From positions 1 through 64,000 of the forward strand of contig QAKV01000028.1 in NCBI GenBank assembly GCA_003343625.1: 64,000 nucleotides of DNA. Direction: 5' to 3'. The DNA comes from Clostridiales bacterium. GTDB taxonomy: Bacteria > Bacillota > Clostridia > Lachnospirales > Lachnospiraceae. This document shows, in pieces, positions 9,001-17,730 of this stretch. Every line of letters begins with the position of its first letter. Position 1 is the first letter of the stretch. The position numbers and the translations under genes were made by a program. The notes beneath the pieces were generated by a model. It ran no database searches, was not told the origin of the DNA, and saw only the letters and a program-made list of their open reading frames with translations.

Positions 9001-9774
9001 ATGATGAAACTGATTATTCTCGCGGGGGGACAGCAGAGCACGATCAGTAATGAAAAAGAAGGAATCCCAAAGCCCATGGCGGAAATCGGAGGGAAACCGA
9101 TTTTATGGCATATTATGAAATTTTTTTCAGAATATGGAATTGAAGATTTCATTGTTTGCGGCGGCTATAAAGTGGATTTATTGAAAGAATATTTTATGAA
9201 CTACTATATTTATCAATCCGATATTACGGTAGATCTGCAAAATAATTCGATTCAGATCCATAAAAAGAGGACGGAGAACTGGCGCGTGACCGTGGTGGAT
9301 ACCGGAATCTTCGCTTCCACTGGCCAGAGGGTGGCGAGGGTTGAAAAATTTATGGAGAATGAGGATTTCCTGGTGACATATGGGGACTGTCTGTCCGACC
9401 TCGACGTGTTTCAGCTGCTGGAGGAACATCGGAAGTCCGGAAAGATATGCACGCTGGCGGCGGCAAGGCCGTCGGGGCGCAACGTGATCCTTCCGATTTC
9501 CCCGGAAGGGGAGCTGACCAGAGGATCCGTCATGGAAGGGGCGGATGCGTGGACGGGAGCCAGCATCTACGCTTTTTCACCGAAAATTTTCCGCTACCTG
9601 CAGGGAAGCTATGAGCTGGATTATTTTGTAAAGGGAATCCTGACGGAGCAAAAGCAGGTGGCGCTTTACCGTCATCCGGGCTTCTGGCTGCCGGTAGAGA
9701 CCTATCGCGATCTAGTCGCGATGGAAAATATGTGGAATGCAGGAGTGGCTCCCTGGAAGAAATGGCAGGACTGA
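9001..9774 (+). CDS. Sugar nucleotidyltransferase-like protein with degenerate active site
   Basis: A 257-residue protein clearly related to glucose-1-phosphate cytidylyltransferase (RfbF type) and to the next gene: I-P-K-P-M, E-I-G-G-K-P-I-L-W-H-I-M-K and F-W-L-P-V-E-T-Y-R-D are shared in order. The nucleotide-binding loop reads L-A-G-G-Q-Q-S-T where active enzymes have L-A-G-G-x-G-[ST]-R, so the loop glycine and the triphosphate-binding arginine are both missing. The later lysine region (R-E-K in the neighbour) is also lost. The sequence is otherwise uncorrupted. It is probably a catalytically weak or inactive paralogue, perhaps a partner or regulator of the neighbour. Start ATG 9001 or 9004, with AGAGGAAG upstream. 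Confidence 0.78.
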   Translation: MMKLIILAGGQQSTISNEKEGIPKPMAEIGGKPILWHIMKFFSEYGIEDFIVCGGYKVDLLKEYFMNYYIYQSDITVDLQNNSIQIHKKRTENWRVTVVDTGIFASTGQRVARVEKFMENEDFLVTYGDCLSDLDVFQLLEEHRKSGKICTLAAARPSGRNVILPISPEGELTRGSVMEGADAWTGASIYAFSPKIFRYLQGSYELDYFVKGILTEQKQVALYRHPGFWLPVETYRDLVAMENMWNAGVAPWKKWQD

Positions 9775-9778
9775 TCAT

Positions 9779-10552
9779 ATGAAGGTAGTGATTTTGGCGG
9801 GCGGTATGGGGAGCCGGATCAGCGAGGAATCCCGCTATAAGCCCAAACCCATGATAGAGATCGGGGATAAGCCGATTTTATGGCATATCATGAAATATTA
9901 CTCTTCCTTTGGCTTTCAGGACTTTATCATATGCTGTGGATACCGGGGGCATATGATAAAAGATTATTTCGTGCATTATTATATGTATCAGACGGACAGC
10001 ACATTCGATCTGGGGGAATCTTCCACGAAAGTGCGCAGCAGCAAGGTGGAGCCGTGGAAGGTAACGCTGGTCAATACCGGTCTGCGGACGCTGACGGCAG
10101 GACGGCTGCAGCAGGTTCGCGAATATCTGGGGGAAGATGAGACTTTTCTGCTCACATATGGCGACGGGGTGGCGAATGTAGATCTCGCGGCATTACTGGA
10201 CTATCACTGGAAGCAGGGAAGGATCGCTACGATTACCACGACCCAGCCTCCGGGGAGATTCGGAGCCTTAAAGATCGGGACGGACGGAAGAGTCGAATCT
10301 TTCCGAGAAAAGGCGAGGAAGGATCAATCCTGGGTCAATGCCGGTTTTATGGTATTCAACAGGGGGATTTTCGATTATCTGGGAGATGGAAGCCGGATGT
10401 TGGAAGAGGAACCGTTTGAGAAGCTGGTGAGGGATGGAGAAATGGCGGCGTACAGGCACGAAGGGTTTTGGGCGCCGATGGATACGATGCGGGATAAGGA
10501 GTTTCTGGAAGGATTATGGAGAGATGGAAAAGCGCCCTGGCGGGTGTGGTAA
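9779..10552 (+). CDS. Sugar-1-phosphate nucleotidyltransferase (glucose-1-phosphate cytidylyltransferase-like)
   Basis: A 257-residue enzyme, the same length as its upstream paralogue, expected to join a sugar-1-phosphate to a nucleoside triphosphate (CTP if the RfbF resemblance holds). The binding loop is intact (L-A-G-G-M-G-S-R, residues 6-13), with K-P-K-P-M, Y-G-D-G and F-R-E-K in the expected order. It starts at the ATG overlapping the tail of CTGATCATATG, four bases after the previous stop. No CDP-glucose 4,6-dehydratase is in the window, so the product may be used directly or by genes elsewhere. Nucleotide specificity cannot be settled by eye. Confidence 0.85.
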   Translation: MKVVILAGGMGSRISEESRYKPKPMIEIGDKPILWHIMKYYSSFGFQDFIICCGYRGHMIKDYFVHYYMYQTDSTFDLGESSTKVRSSKVEPWKVTLVNTGLRTLTAGRLQQVREYLGEDETFLLTYGDGVANVDLAALLDYHWKQGRIATITTTQPPGRFGALKIGTDGRVESFREKARKDQSWVNAGFMVFNRGIFDYLGDGSRMLEEEPFEKLVRDGEMAAYRHEGFWAPMDTMRDKEFLEGLWRDGKAPWRVW

Positions 10553-12405
10553 ATCAGGAAGGCAAACACATATTTTCGCAGGTTCTGGTGGTGCTTTCCA
10601 TATTGGGCGCTTTTCTGTCGGCTGCCTGCATTGATAAGCGCACGGTCTGGCGGCAATATGGGACAGCGTATGCCTTTACCCTGATTTTGGATATTTTTTT
10701 GGTGCTTGCCTGGTGTTGGAGGTTGACCGCCGCTTTTGAAAAATCAGGAAGTTTTTTCGGCCAGCTGAAGCGGATCGGATCGAGACTCGAAAAACGCCAG
10801 GGAATATTTATCGCCCTTGTTTTTTGCTGTCTCACGAGGGTGGTGCAGCTGCAGGATACGCCGAAATGGGACGCTCTCATCTACTATAATGTTTTGATGG
10901 AAGCATGCGAGAACTTCGATTTTACTTTTTCCCAATATTGGAGCAGCTTTGCGTTGGCTGCCCATCCAACCAGAGGGTATGTCTCTCTACTGGCGATCGG
11001 GGAGTTTTTATTTACGGGACAATATATCGGCGTTACGCTGATGAATCTGATATTGGCACTTTTTGCGGTTGTCTGTACGTATCGCATTTTGGAAAAAATA
11101 ATGCCCAAAACGGCCTGGACATACATTACACTAGCGACATGCTTTGTGTTTTCGACGCCGATGTTTTTGGGGACTTTTTCTTATTTTCAGCCCGATGGAG
11201 GATTGGCCTATTTTTTTATCTATATCGTTTACTGTTTCCTATTCAAAAAAAATATTCTGATGTTTTTTTTCATCGCCCTTCTGGTTCAGACGAAAGAAGT
11301 CGGGATTCTTATCCTGGGAGGGCTTGTTTCGGGAATTCTGCTGTGCAGACTGTGCTGGGGAAAGGAAGAGACGCTGTGGCAGAGGGCAACAGGTTTTTTG
11401 AAAAGCCCATTGGGACTGTTTTGTATAGCGGGAAGCTTATTGGGAGCAATTTATATCCTGATGATACTGAGAACGGGGGCTCTTATATGGAGTTATGGGC
11501 AAAATGAAGTTTCGGAATATATGAGTACGTTTACATTTATCCCGGAATATATTGCGCGAAGGATGAAGTCCATTTTCCTTTTGAATTTTAACTGGATGAT
11601 ATGGGGGCTGAATCTGATTCTCCTTCTGCGTTCGATCTGGAAAAGGAAAAGATACTCTTTTTCCCAGAAAGTATTGCTTTATTCTGCCTTTTTATCGGCT
11701 CTCATTTTGATCTTGTTTTATTGCGGTTACATTACCTTTTTGCTGCCCAGATATCATGTAATTATAGAATTTTTTGCGGGTTTGATTTTCGTCATACTAT
11801 TGAGAAAATCCGGCATAAAACTCAGGTGGAGAAATTGGGGGATCACGCTGATAGGATGCCTGCTTCTGATCCAGGCGTATATTACGATAGACCCCCTTTC
11901 GCTGGCTGTCTTCAGAAATTATCCCACGGGAAATGGAAGGATTATCAGCGAATGTGTCTATAACCCGCTGCTGCAAAAAGACTATACGGTATACAACCAC
12001 CAGTTTAACTATCTGGATCGTGCATATGATCGTATTTTAAGAGATGTGGGATATCATGAGGGAATGGATGTATGGGTTTGGACCAACGACACAAATACGC
12101 AGATCTGGACAGGCGGATTTGTGTGGGATACGGAAAAACAGAAAAGAACTCTGGTGTCGAATGAAAATACGATAGAGATTCGAGGATTTGCCAGACAGGA
12201 TGAAGAAATCGGGTTGGACCTGCAGTTGAACCGTGAAGCTGTTTTCCTGTTGATCCCTCAATTCGGAATTACGGAAGAATATGCAGAAGAATTTTTGAAT
12301 TCCTATTATGAAATCAGATACAAAGGATATGTGGAAATCCCTATGGGAGGGATTGTAAGCTATTATGTTTGTGATTTGATTGGAGAAAGGGTGATCGAGA
12401 ATTGA
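10516..12405 (+). CDS. Multi-spanning membrane glycosyltransferase-like protein (GT-C/PMT type)
   Basis: A 629-residue protein with a dozen or so hydrophobic spans and a C-terminal soluble part of about 150 residues. The first large loop holds the acidic D-T-P-K-W-D-A segment, the usual place of the catalytic aspartates in GT-C enzymes that take sugars from polyprenyl phosphate. The ATG at 10516 overlaps the previous gene by 37 bases; a GTG near the end of that gene is an alternative start. It ends in a TTGA overlap with the next gene. The region from here to 14.5 kb looks visibly richer in A+T than the genes around it, suggesting separate acquisition. Confidence 0.65.
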   Translation: MERWKSALAGVVNQEGKHIFSQVLVVLSILGAFLSAACIDKRTVWRQYGTAYAFTLILDIFLVLAWCWRLTAAFEKSGSFFGQLKRIGSRLEKRQGIFIALVFCCLTRVVQLQDTPKWDALIYYNVLMEACENFDFTFSQYWSSFALAAHPTRGYVSLLAIGEFLFTGQYIGVTLMNLILALFAVVCTYRILEKIMPKTAWTYITLATCFVFSTPMFLGTFSYFQPDGGLAYFFIYIVYCFLFKKNILMFFFIALLVQTKEVGILILGGLVSGILLCRLCWGKEETLWQRATGFLKSPLGLFCIAGSLLGAIYILMILRTGALIWSYGQNEVSEYMSTFTFIPEYIARRMKSIFLLNFNWMIWGLNLILLLRSIWKRKRYSFSQKVLLYSAFLSALILILFYCGYITFLLPRYHVIIEFFAGLIFVILLRKSGIKLRWRNWGITLIGCLLLIQAYITIDPLSLAVFRNYPTGNGRIISECVYNPLLQKDYTVYNHQFNYLDRAYDRILRDVGYHEGMDVWVWTNDTNTQIWTGGFVWDTEKQKRTLVSNENTIEIRGFARQDEEIGLDLQLNREAVFLLIPQFGITEEYAEEFLNSYYEIRYKGYVEIPMGGIVSYYVCDLIGERVIEN

Positions 12406-12959
12406 AGCGAAGAAAAAGGTGGCTGCTCTCGGGCTTTATCGTCATGTTGCTCTTTTTGGCAGTCGGGCTATTCACCGTCAGTCCTGCAGGGAGGATTTCT
12501 TCCAAACATGAATATATTATCAGCAAATATTATCGTTTCGAACCTTTGAGCGAGAATGGGATTGAACAATGGTTCATACCGGAATACAATTATCTGGATG
12601 CGATAGAACTTTTTATCGCAAATGTGTATGAGGAATCGGAAGGGGAGATCCTGCTGGAAATTGAAAATGAGAACGGAAAGAGGATATTCAGAAGATCCTA
12701 CAGGGCTTCCGATATCGCTGCGGGAGAATTTGTAAAATACTCGATCAAGAAAAATCTGAAAGAAAAGGAACGATATAAAATTCGAATTTCGTATACAGGG
12801 GATACCAGCGAGTCGGATATGGTTCCGGTATTGATGATTTCAGAGAAGAGTAAAAACCTGTCTGAAACGCAGGAAGCTTTCAGCAACGGGCAGGAACTCG
12901 ATTACAACGTCGCCTTGACATATCATTATGCCCAAAAGAAATGGTTTTCACTTTCATAG
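12402..12959 (+). CDS. Membrane-anchored extracytoplasmic protein, unknown
   Basis: A 185-residue protein starting at TTG inside the TTGA overlap with the previous stop. A basic N-terminus (K-R-R-K-R) and one hydrophobic segment (about residues 8-26) suggest a signal anchor. The rest is hydrophilic with alternating strands (E-I-L-L-E-I-E-N, Y-K-I-R-I-S-Y), like a beta-sandwich. No known family is recognised. It lies between two GT-C-like genes in the same operon, so it could be a detached periplasmic domain or a partner of one of them. Confidence 0.6.
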   Translation: MKRRKRWLLSGFIVMLLFLAVGLFTVSPAGRISSKHEYIISKYYRFEPLSENGIEQWFIPEYNYLDAIELFIANVYEESEGEILLEIENENGKRIFRRSYRASDIAAGEFVKYSIKKNLKEKERYKIRISYTGDTSESDMVPVLMISEKSKNLSETQEAFSNGQELDYNVALTYHYAQKKWFSLS

Positions 12960-12973
12960 AGGAGATGGAAGAA

Positions 12974-14560
12974 GTGCAACTGCTTAGAGAAAAAATCGAT
13001 GGGGAAGTGGGTTATCGCCTGCTGATGGGATTCCTGTTGTTAGGAGTACTGTTTCTGCGCTTTTACAAATTGGATCAAATACCCGTTGGCCTGCATATCG
13101 ATGAGGCAGGAATGGCATATGATGCATGGTGCCTTCTGGAAAACGGAACGGATCGCTGGTTGCATTCCTGGCCGGTATATTTGAATAATACAGGCAATGG
13201 TCAGAGCGTTTTGTATTGTATTTTGTGCGCGCTGTCCTTCCGGCTGTTCGGCGTTTCAACATTAGCGATACGTTTGCCGGCAGCGGCGTTCTCTCTGTTG
13301 ACTCTTTTCTACGGAATAAAGCTGGTGCACCTGTGCTGGGGGAACGACAGAAAGAGAATCGCTTTGGTAACCCTCTTATTTGTATTGGTTCCATATTTTA
13401 CGCAGAATTCAAGATATGGATTAGACTGCAATTTGATGCTGGGAGCTTCGACTGTTTTTTTGTACTATTTTTTTAAGGCAATTCAATCCGGCGAAATTCG
13501 CTGGTACTTAATCAGCGGTTTCTGCGCGGGGATTGTGCTTTACTCTTATATTATTTCCTATCTTATCGTGCCATTCTTTCTACTGTTTTCTGTTATCTAT
13601 TTGCTGTGGGTCAGAAAAGTGAATTGGTCCCGGATATTCGCCTTCGGGGTGCCATTTTTATTTCTGGCATTTCCGCTATTGCTGGTTCAAATGGTCAACA
13701 TTTTTGGGTGGGAAGATATCAGGATTGGTATTTTTACAGTAAACAGGCTGTCAAACTACAGAGCGTCTGAGTTTACAGCAAACGATATTTTACCCAATCT
13801 GATAAAGACGATTAAGTGTTTGCTGAGGGATGGGGAATTGATATTTGACGCGTTTCCGCAATATGGCACATTTTACCTGATATCCATTCCGTTTCTCGGA
13901 ATCGGTGGCATTGTACTGCTGTGGAAAGCTATTGTGAGCGTGAAAAGGCGATGCTGGGATCACAGTGTGCTGCTTCTCATCTGGATTCTTCTATTTATCA
14001 TTTTGGGGTGTTTTTTAGGCGGGGATGGCCCGTTAACCTATCGGTTTAACGCGGCGTTTTTAGTCCTTCTATTGATTTTGTCGGAAGGAATTTTAACAAC
14101 GGTAAAACTGGCAGGGAAGTATGCGAACTGGCTGCTGGGAGCGGTGATAGTGGTGTACGGTATCTGCTTTGTCTCCTTCTTCCGTTACTATTTTTATATT
14201 TATCCGGACAGTGTATATCCTCAATACGGATTTCAGCCGGAATTGTTCCAGGTGGTGGAATATAACGAAGGCCATCGGGAAGAATTGGAGAAGTATCAGA
14301 TCTACCTGTGCCTGAACTATAGCGCTGCGGAATATTACGGGCTTGCAGCACAAATTTTGCCGACGGAATATTATGTGAATAACCAGAGAGATTCTTCGCG
14401 GTGCGAGAACGTCATTTTCATCAGCGATTCGAAAAGAGAAGTGGATGAGGGGGGCTGCTACATTGTCTGGGAAACTTATGACGGTTTTTTAAACTACTTG
14501 AAAGAAAATGGATTTGATGAAAAACAGAAAGTTGGGCGTTATGTCTATATGGCGCGCTGA
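12974..14560 (+). CDS. ArnT/PMT-like membrane glycosyltransferase (GT39-like)
   Basis: A 528-residue protein with many spans. Loop 1 contains H-I-D-E-A-G-M-A-Y-D-A, matching the D-E-x-x-[YF]-D pattern of ArnT/PMT-like GT-C enzymes, which transfer a sugar from polyprenyl phosphate on the outer face. A soluble C-terminal region follows from about residue 420. I prefer GTG 12974, seven bases after AGGAGATGG; an ATG at 12941 inside the previous gene is the alternative. It is one of two such enzymes flanking the small anchored protein. Confidence 0.7.
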   Translation: MQLLREKIDGEVGYRLLMGFLLLGVLFLRFYKLDQIPVGLHIDEAGMAYDAWCLLENGTDRWLHSWPVYLNNTGNGQSVLYCILCALSFRLFGVSTLAIRLPAAAFSLLTLFYGIKLVHLCWGNDRKRIALVTLLFVLVPYFTQNSRYGLDCNLMLGASTVFLYYFFKAIQSGEIRWYLISGFCAGIVLYSYIISYLIVPFFLLFSVIYLLWVRKVNWSRIFAFGVPFLFLAFPLLLVQMVNIFGWEDIRIGIFTVNRLSNYRASEFTANDILPNLIKTIKCLLRDGELIFDAFPQYGTFYLISIPFLGIGGIVLLWKAIVSVKRRCWDHSVLLLIWILLFIILGCFLGGDGPLTYRFNAAFLVLLLILSEGILTTVKLAGKYANWLLGAVIVVYGICFVSFFRYYFYIYPDSVYPQYGFQPELFQVVEYNEGHREELEKYQIYLCLNYSAAEYYGLAAQILPTEYYVNNQRDSSRCENVIFISDSKREVDEGGCYIVWETYDGFLNYLKENGFDEKQKVGRYVYMAR

Positions 14561-14595
14561 GCTATCTGTAATAAGGGAAAAGAGATAGAAATATC

Positions 14596-16509
14596 ATGAA
14601 AGACTTATCTTCTACTGAAATTTTGAAAACCAAAATCAATGTTACGAATATGCGGGAAACAGCCGGCTATCTGGAAGAAAACCTGGAGTCCCTGCGGGGG
14701 CAATACGTCTGTGTTTCCAATGTGCACACCACCGTGATGGCCTATCGGGATCAGGAATACCGGCGGGTTCAGAACGGAAGCGTATTGAACCTTCCCGATG
14801 GAAAGCCCCTTTCCATCGTGCAGAAAAGGCTGGGCTATGCCGAGGCTGAGCGAGTTGCGGGGCCGGATCTGATGGAGGAGATGTTCGCGCGGTCGGAGAA
14901 CGGGGGATACCGCCATTACTTTTATGGCAGCAGTCCGGAGACGATTCGGGAACTGAAACAAAAGCTGGCGGTCAGATATCCGAAACTGCGGATTGCGGGG
15001 ATGTATTCCCCGCCGTTTCGTCCGTTGACGCAACAGGAAGATGAGGAAATCATAGAAAAGATCAACCGGACGGCGCCGGATTTCGTCTGGGTGGGATTGG
15101 GCGCGCCGAAGCAGGAAAAATGGATGGCGGAGCATAAAGGAAAGATTTCCGGTATCATGGTAGGAGTCGGCGCCGGGTTCGATTTCCACGCGGGAACGGT
15201 GAAGAGAGCCCCGGAATGGATGCAGGAATTGTGCATGGAGTGGCTGTGGCGAATGATGCAGGATCCGAAAAGGTTGCTTCCGAGGTATCTGGATACGAAC
15301 TTCGCCTTCCTTTATTACGTTGCAAAAGAACAACGCATGGACAGAAAAGAGAAAAAGAGGGAGAGAAAGAAGCGGGGAGGGCTCAAAATCGCCATGATCG
15401 GCCATAAGAGGATCCCGTCCAGGGAGGGCGGGGTGGAAATCGTTGTGGACGAACTCTCCACCAGAATGGTAAAATTAGGGAACCGGGTAGATGCCTACAA
15501 CCGATCCGGTTATCATGTATCCGGAAAAGAATTCGATGAAAAAAGAGGGAAAATTTATGAAGGGGTTCGCCTGATCACGATTCCGACCTTTCGAAACAGC
15601 AAGCTGAACGCTATTGTTTATTCATTTCTGGCTACTATTGTGGCTACGGCCAAAGCGATATTCGGAAGATACGATGTGATTCATTTCCATGCGGAAGGTC
15701 CCTGTATCATGCTTTGGTTGCCGAAGCTGTTCGGGATTCGGGTAATCGCTACGATTCACGGACTGGACTGGCAGCGTTCCAAGTGGGGAAATTTCGCGTC
15801 CAAAATGCTGAAGCTGGGAGAAAAAACGGCTGCCCGATATGCGGATGAAGTAATCGTCCTTTCGAAGAATGTACAGGAATATTTCGCAGATGTATACGGA
15901 AGAAAGACCGTTTTTATCCCCAACGGAATCGACAGGCCCGTTTACCGCGCCCCGGAAAAGATCCGGGAACGATTCGGGCTGGAAAAGGACGGGTATATCC
16001 TGTTTCTGGCGAGGATCGTTCCTGAAAAAGGGCTCCACTATCTGATCGACGCCTTCCGGCAGACTTCCACGAAGAAGAGATTGGTGATTGCGGGCGGATG
16101 CAGTCACAGCCAGGAGTACCAGGCGGAAATCCGGCAGCGGTGCGCCCCGGATCCTCGGATTGTGCTGACGGGTTTCGTACAGGGAAGGGAGCTGGAGGAA
16201 CTGTACAGCAATGCGTGGCTGTTCGTTTTGCCCAGCGATGTGGAAGGAATGGCGCTGAGCCTGTTGGAAGCGATGAGCTACGGAAATTGTTGCCTGGTCA
16301 GCGATATTCCGGAGAATACGGAGGTAGTAGGAGAACATGCCTATACGTTCCGAAAAGGGAATACCCAGGATTTGAAGGGGAAATTGGAATACCTGCTGGA
16401 ACATCCGGTTGATGTGGAAAGAATGAAAGAGCAGAGCAGCGACTATATTTGCGCCCGTTATAATTGGGACGAAGTGGTGGACAAAACGTTGCAGCTGTAC
16501 AGGGGATAG
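14596..16509 (+). CDS. Two-domain glycosyltransferase: WecG/TagA/CpsF (GT26) fused to GT4
   Basis: A 637-residue fusion. Residues about 10-250 are a WecG/TagA/CpsF enzyme: V-S-N-V-H-T near 40, N-L-P-D-G-K-P in place of the usual D-G-x-G, V-A-G-P-D-L, G-A-P-K-Q-E-K-W and V-G-A-G-F-D-F. Such enzymes add the second sugar to polyprenyl-PP-GlcNAc. A basic linker (about 250-265) leads to a GT4 enzyme with a DUF1972-like start (R-I-P-S-R-E-G-G-V-E) and the donor site D-V-E-G-M-A-L-S-L-L-E-A-M, resembling rhamnosyltransferases of the RgpA/WchF type. Fusion would couple the second and third sugar additions. The linker is open with no stop or internal ribosome site, so it looks genuine. Donors are inferred. 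Confidence 0.82.
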   Translation: MKDLSSTEILKTKINVTNMRETAGYLEENLESLRGQYVCVSNVHTTVMAYRDQEYRRVQNGSVLNLPDGKPLSIVQKRLGYAEAERVAGPDLMEEMFARSENGGYRHYFYGSSPETIRELKQKLAVRYPKLRIAGMYSPPFRPLTQQEDEEIIEKINRTAPDFVWVGLGAPKQEKWMAEHKGKISGIMVGVGAGFDFHAGTVKRAPEWMQELCMEWLWRMMQDPKRLLPRYLDTNFAFLYYVAKEQRMDRKEKKRERKKRGGLKIAMIGHKRIPSREGGVEIVVDELSTRMVKLGNRVDAYNRSGYHVSGKEFDEKRGKIYEGVRLITIPTFRNSKLNAIVYSFLATIVATAKAIFGRYDVIHFHAEGPCIMLWLPKLFGIRVIATIHGLDWQRSKWGNFASKMLKLGEKTAARYADEVIVLSKNVQEYFADVYGRKTVFIPNGIDRPVYRAPEKIRERFGLEKDGYILFLARIVPEKGLHYLIDAFRQTSTKKRLVIAGGCSHSQEYQAEIRQRCAPDPRIVLTGFVQGRELEELYSNAWLFVLPSDVEGMALSLLEAMSYGNCCLVSDIPENTEVVGEHAYTFRKGNTQDLKGKLEYLLEHPVDVERMKEQSSDYICARYNWDEVVDKTLQLYRG

Positions 16510-16512
16510 ACG

Positions 16513-17730
16513 GTGAAAATTCTGATTGTGAATAAATTTCTGTATCCGAATGGCGGATCGGAGACCTATATTTTTAAAATCGGCAGGCAACTGCAGGAGA
16601 TGGGACATGAAGTCCAGTATTTTGGAATGGAACATGAAGGGAGAATTGTGGGGAATCGGGCGGAAAGCTACACTTCCAACCTGGATTTTCATACCGGAAA
16701 GCTGCAGAAATTTCTCTATCCGCTGAAAATCATTTATTCCGCAGAGGCTCGGAAGAAAATCCGCAGGGTGTTGGAGGACTTCGATCCGGACGCAGTTCAC
16801 CTGAATAATTTCAATTTTCAGCTGACTCCTTCTATACTCTATGAAATCAGGAAGTATGAAAAGCGATCCGGAAAGAGGATTCGCGTTATCTATACAGCTC
16901 ATGACAGTCAGCTGGTTTGTCCCAATCACCTGATGCAGAATCCGCTGACCGGGGAGAGGTGTACTCTGTGCATGGAGTCGGGCGCGATCAACTGCGTACG
17001 GGGGAAATGCATCCATGGTTCCCGGATCAAAAGTCTGCTGGCGGCGTTGGAGCACTGGATTTATCGAAGGCTGAAAACATACCGGATGATCGATCGGATT
17101 ATTTGCCCCAGCGAGTTTTTGAAAGGCCGGCTGGCTACGGATCCCGTACTGGCGCCGCGGCTGCTCGTCATGCATAATTTCGTCGATGTAAAGCTGCCGG
17201 AACGGGAAATTTCCAAAGGGGATTATGCCCTTTACTTCGGCAGATATTCCGAGGAAAAAGGGATTAAAACGCTGTTGAAGGCGATAGGACGATTTCCCGA
17301 AATCCCGTTTGTGTTCGCGGGCAACGGGCCGCTTCGGGGCGAGGTAGAGGCGGCCGGGAACGTCGAAAACAGAGGATTTTTATCGGGAGAGTCCCTGTAT
17401 GAAACGATCAGCGCCGCACGGTTCAGCGTTTTCCCGTCGGAATGTTATGAGAATTGTCCTTTTTCGGTCATGGAATCGCTGCTCTGCAGGACACCGGTCA
17501 TCGGCGCGAACGCGGGCGGCGTTCCGGAACTGATTGAAGCGGGACGGACGGGTGAACTGTTCGAGTGCGGGGATGCGGATCAGTTGGCGGAGCGCATCAG
17601 TTCGTTCTGGAAAGAACCGGGGAGACTGGCGGAATATACGGAGAACTGCGGCAAAGTGAAGTTCGATTCACTGGAGGAATATTGTATTAAACTGTGCAGG
17701 ATATATCGGGATGAAAGAAATGAAGGCTGA
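16513..17730 (+). CDS. Glycosyltransferase family 4
   Basis: A 405-residue cytoplasmic GT-B enzyme. N-terminal G-G-S-E-T-Y followed by the C-terminal F-P-S-E-C-Y-E-N-C-P-F-S-V-M-E-S donor site are typical GT4 features. In the middle it carries a cysteine-rich segment (L-C-M-E-S-G-A-I-N-C and nearby cysteines at about residues 135-165) seen in some polysaccharide GT4s. It starts at GTG three bases after the previous stop, with AGGGGATAG overlapping that stop. It overlaps the next gene by 20 bases. Donor and linkage cannot be told. Confidence 0.83.
   Translation: MKILIVNKFLYPNGGSETYIFKIGRQLQEMGHEVQYFGMEHEGRIVGNRAESYTSNLDFHTGKLQKFLYPLKIIYSAEARKKIRRVLEDFDPDAVHLNNFNFQLTPSILYEIRKYEKRSGKRIRVIYTAHDSQLVCPNHLMQNPLTGERCTLCMESGAINCVRGKCIHGSRIKSLLAALEHWIYRRLKTYRMIDRIICPSEFLKGRLATDPVLAPRLLVMHNFVDVKLPEREISKGDYALYFGRYSEEKGIKTLLKAIGRFPEIPFVFAGNGPLRGEVEAAGNVENRGFLSGESLYETISAARFSVFPSECYENCPFSVMESLLCRTPVIGANAGGVPELIEAGRTGELFECGDADQLAERISSFWKEPGRLAEYTENCGKVKFDSLEEYCIKLCRIYRDERNEG

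Noticed and set aside
15622-17175. Long minus-strand frame of 517 codons
   Set aside because: It runs antisense across two clear glycosyltransferase genes and has no recognisable motif.
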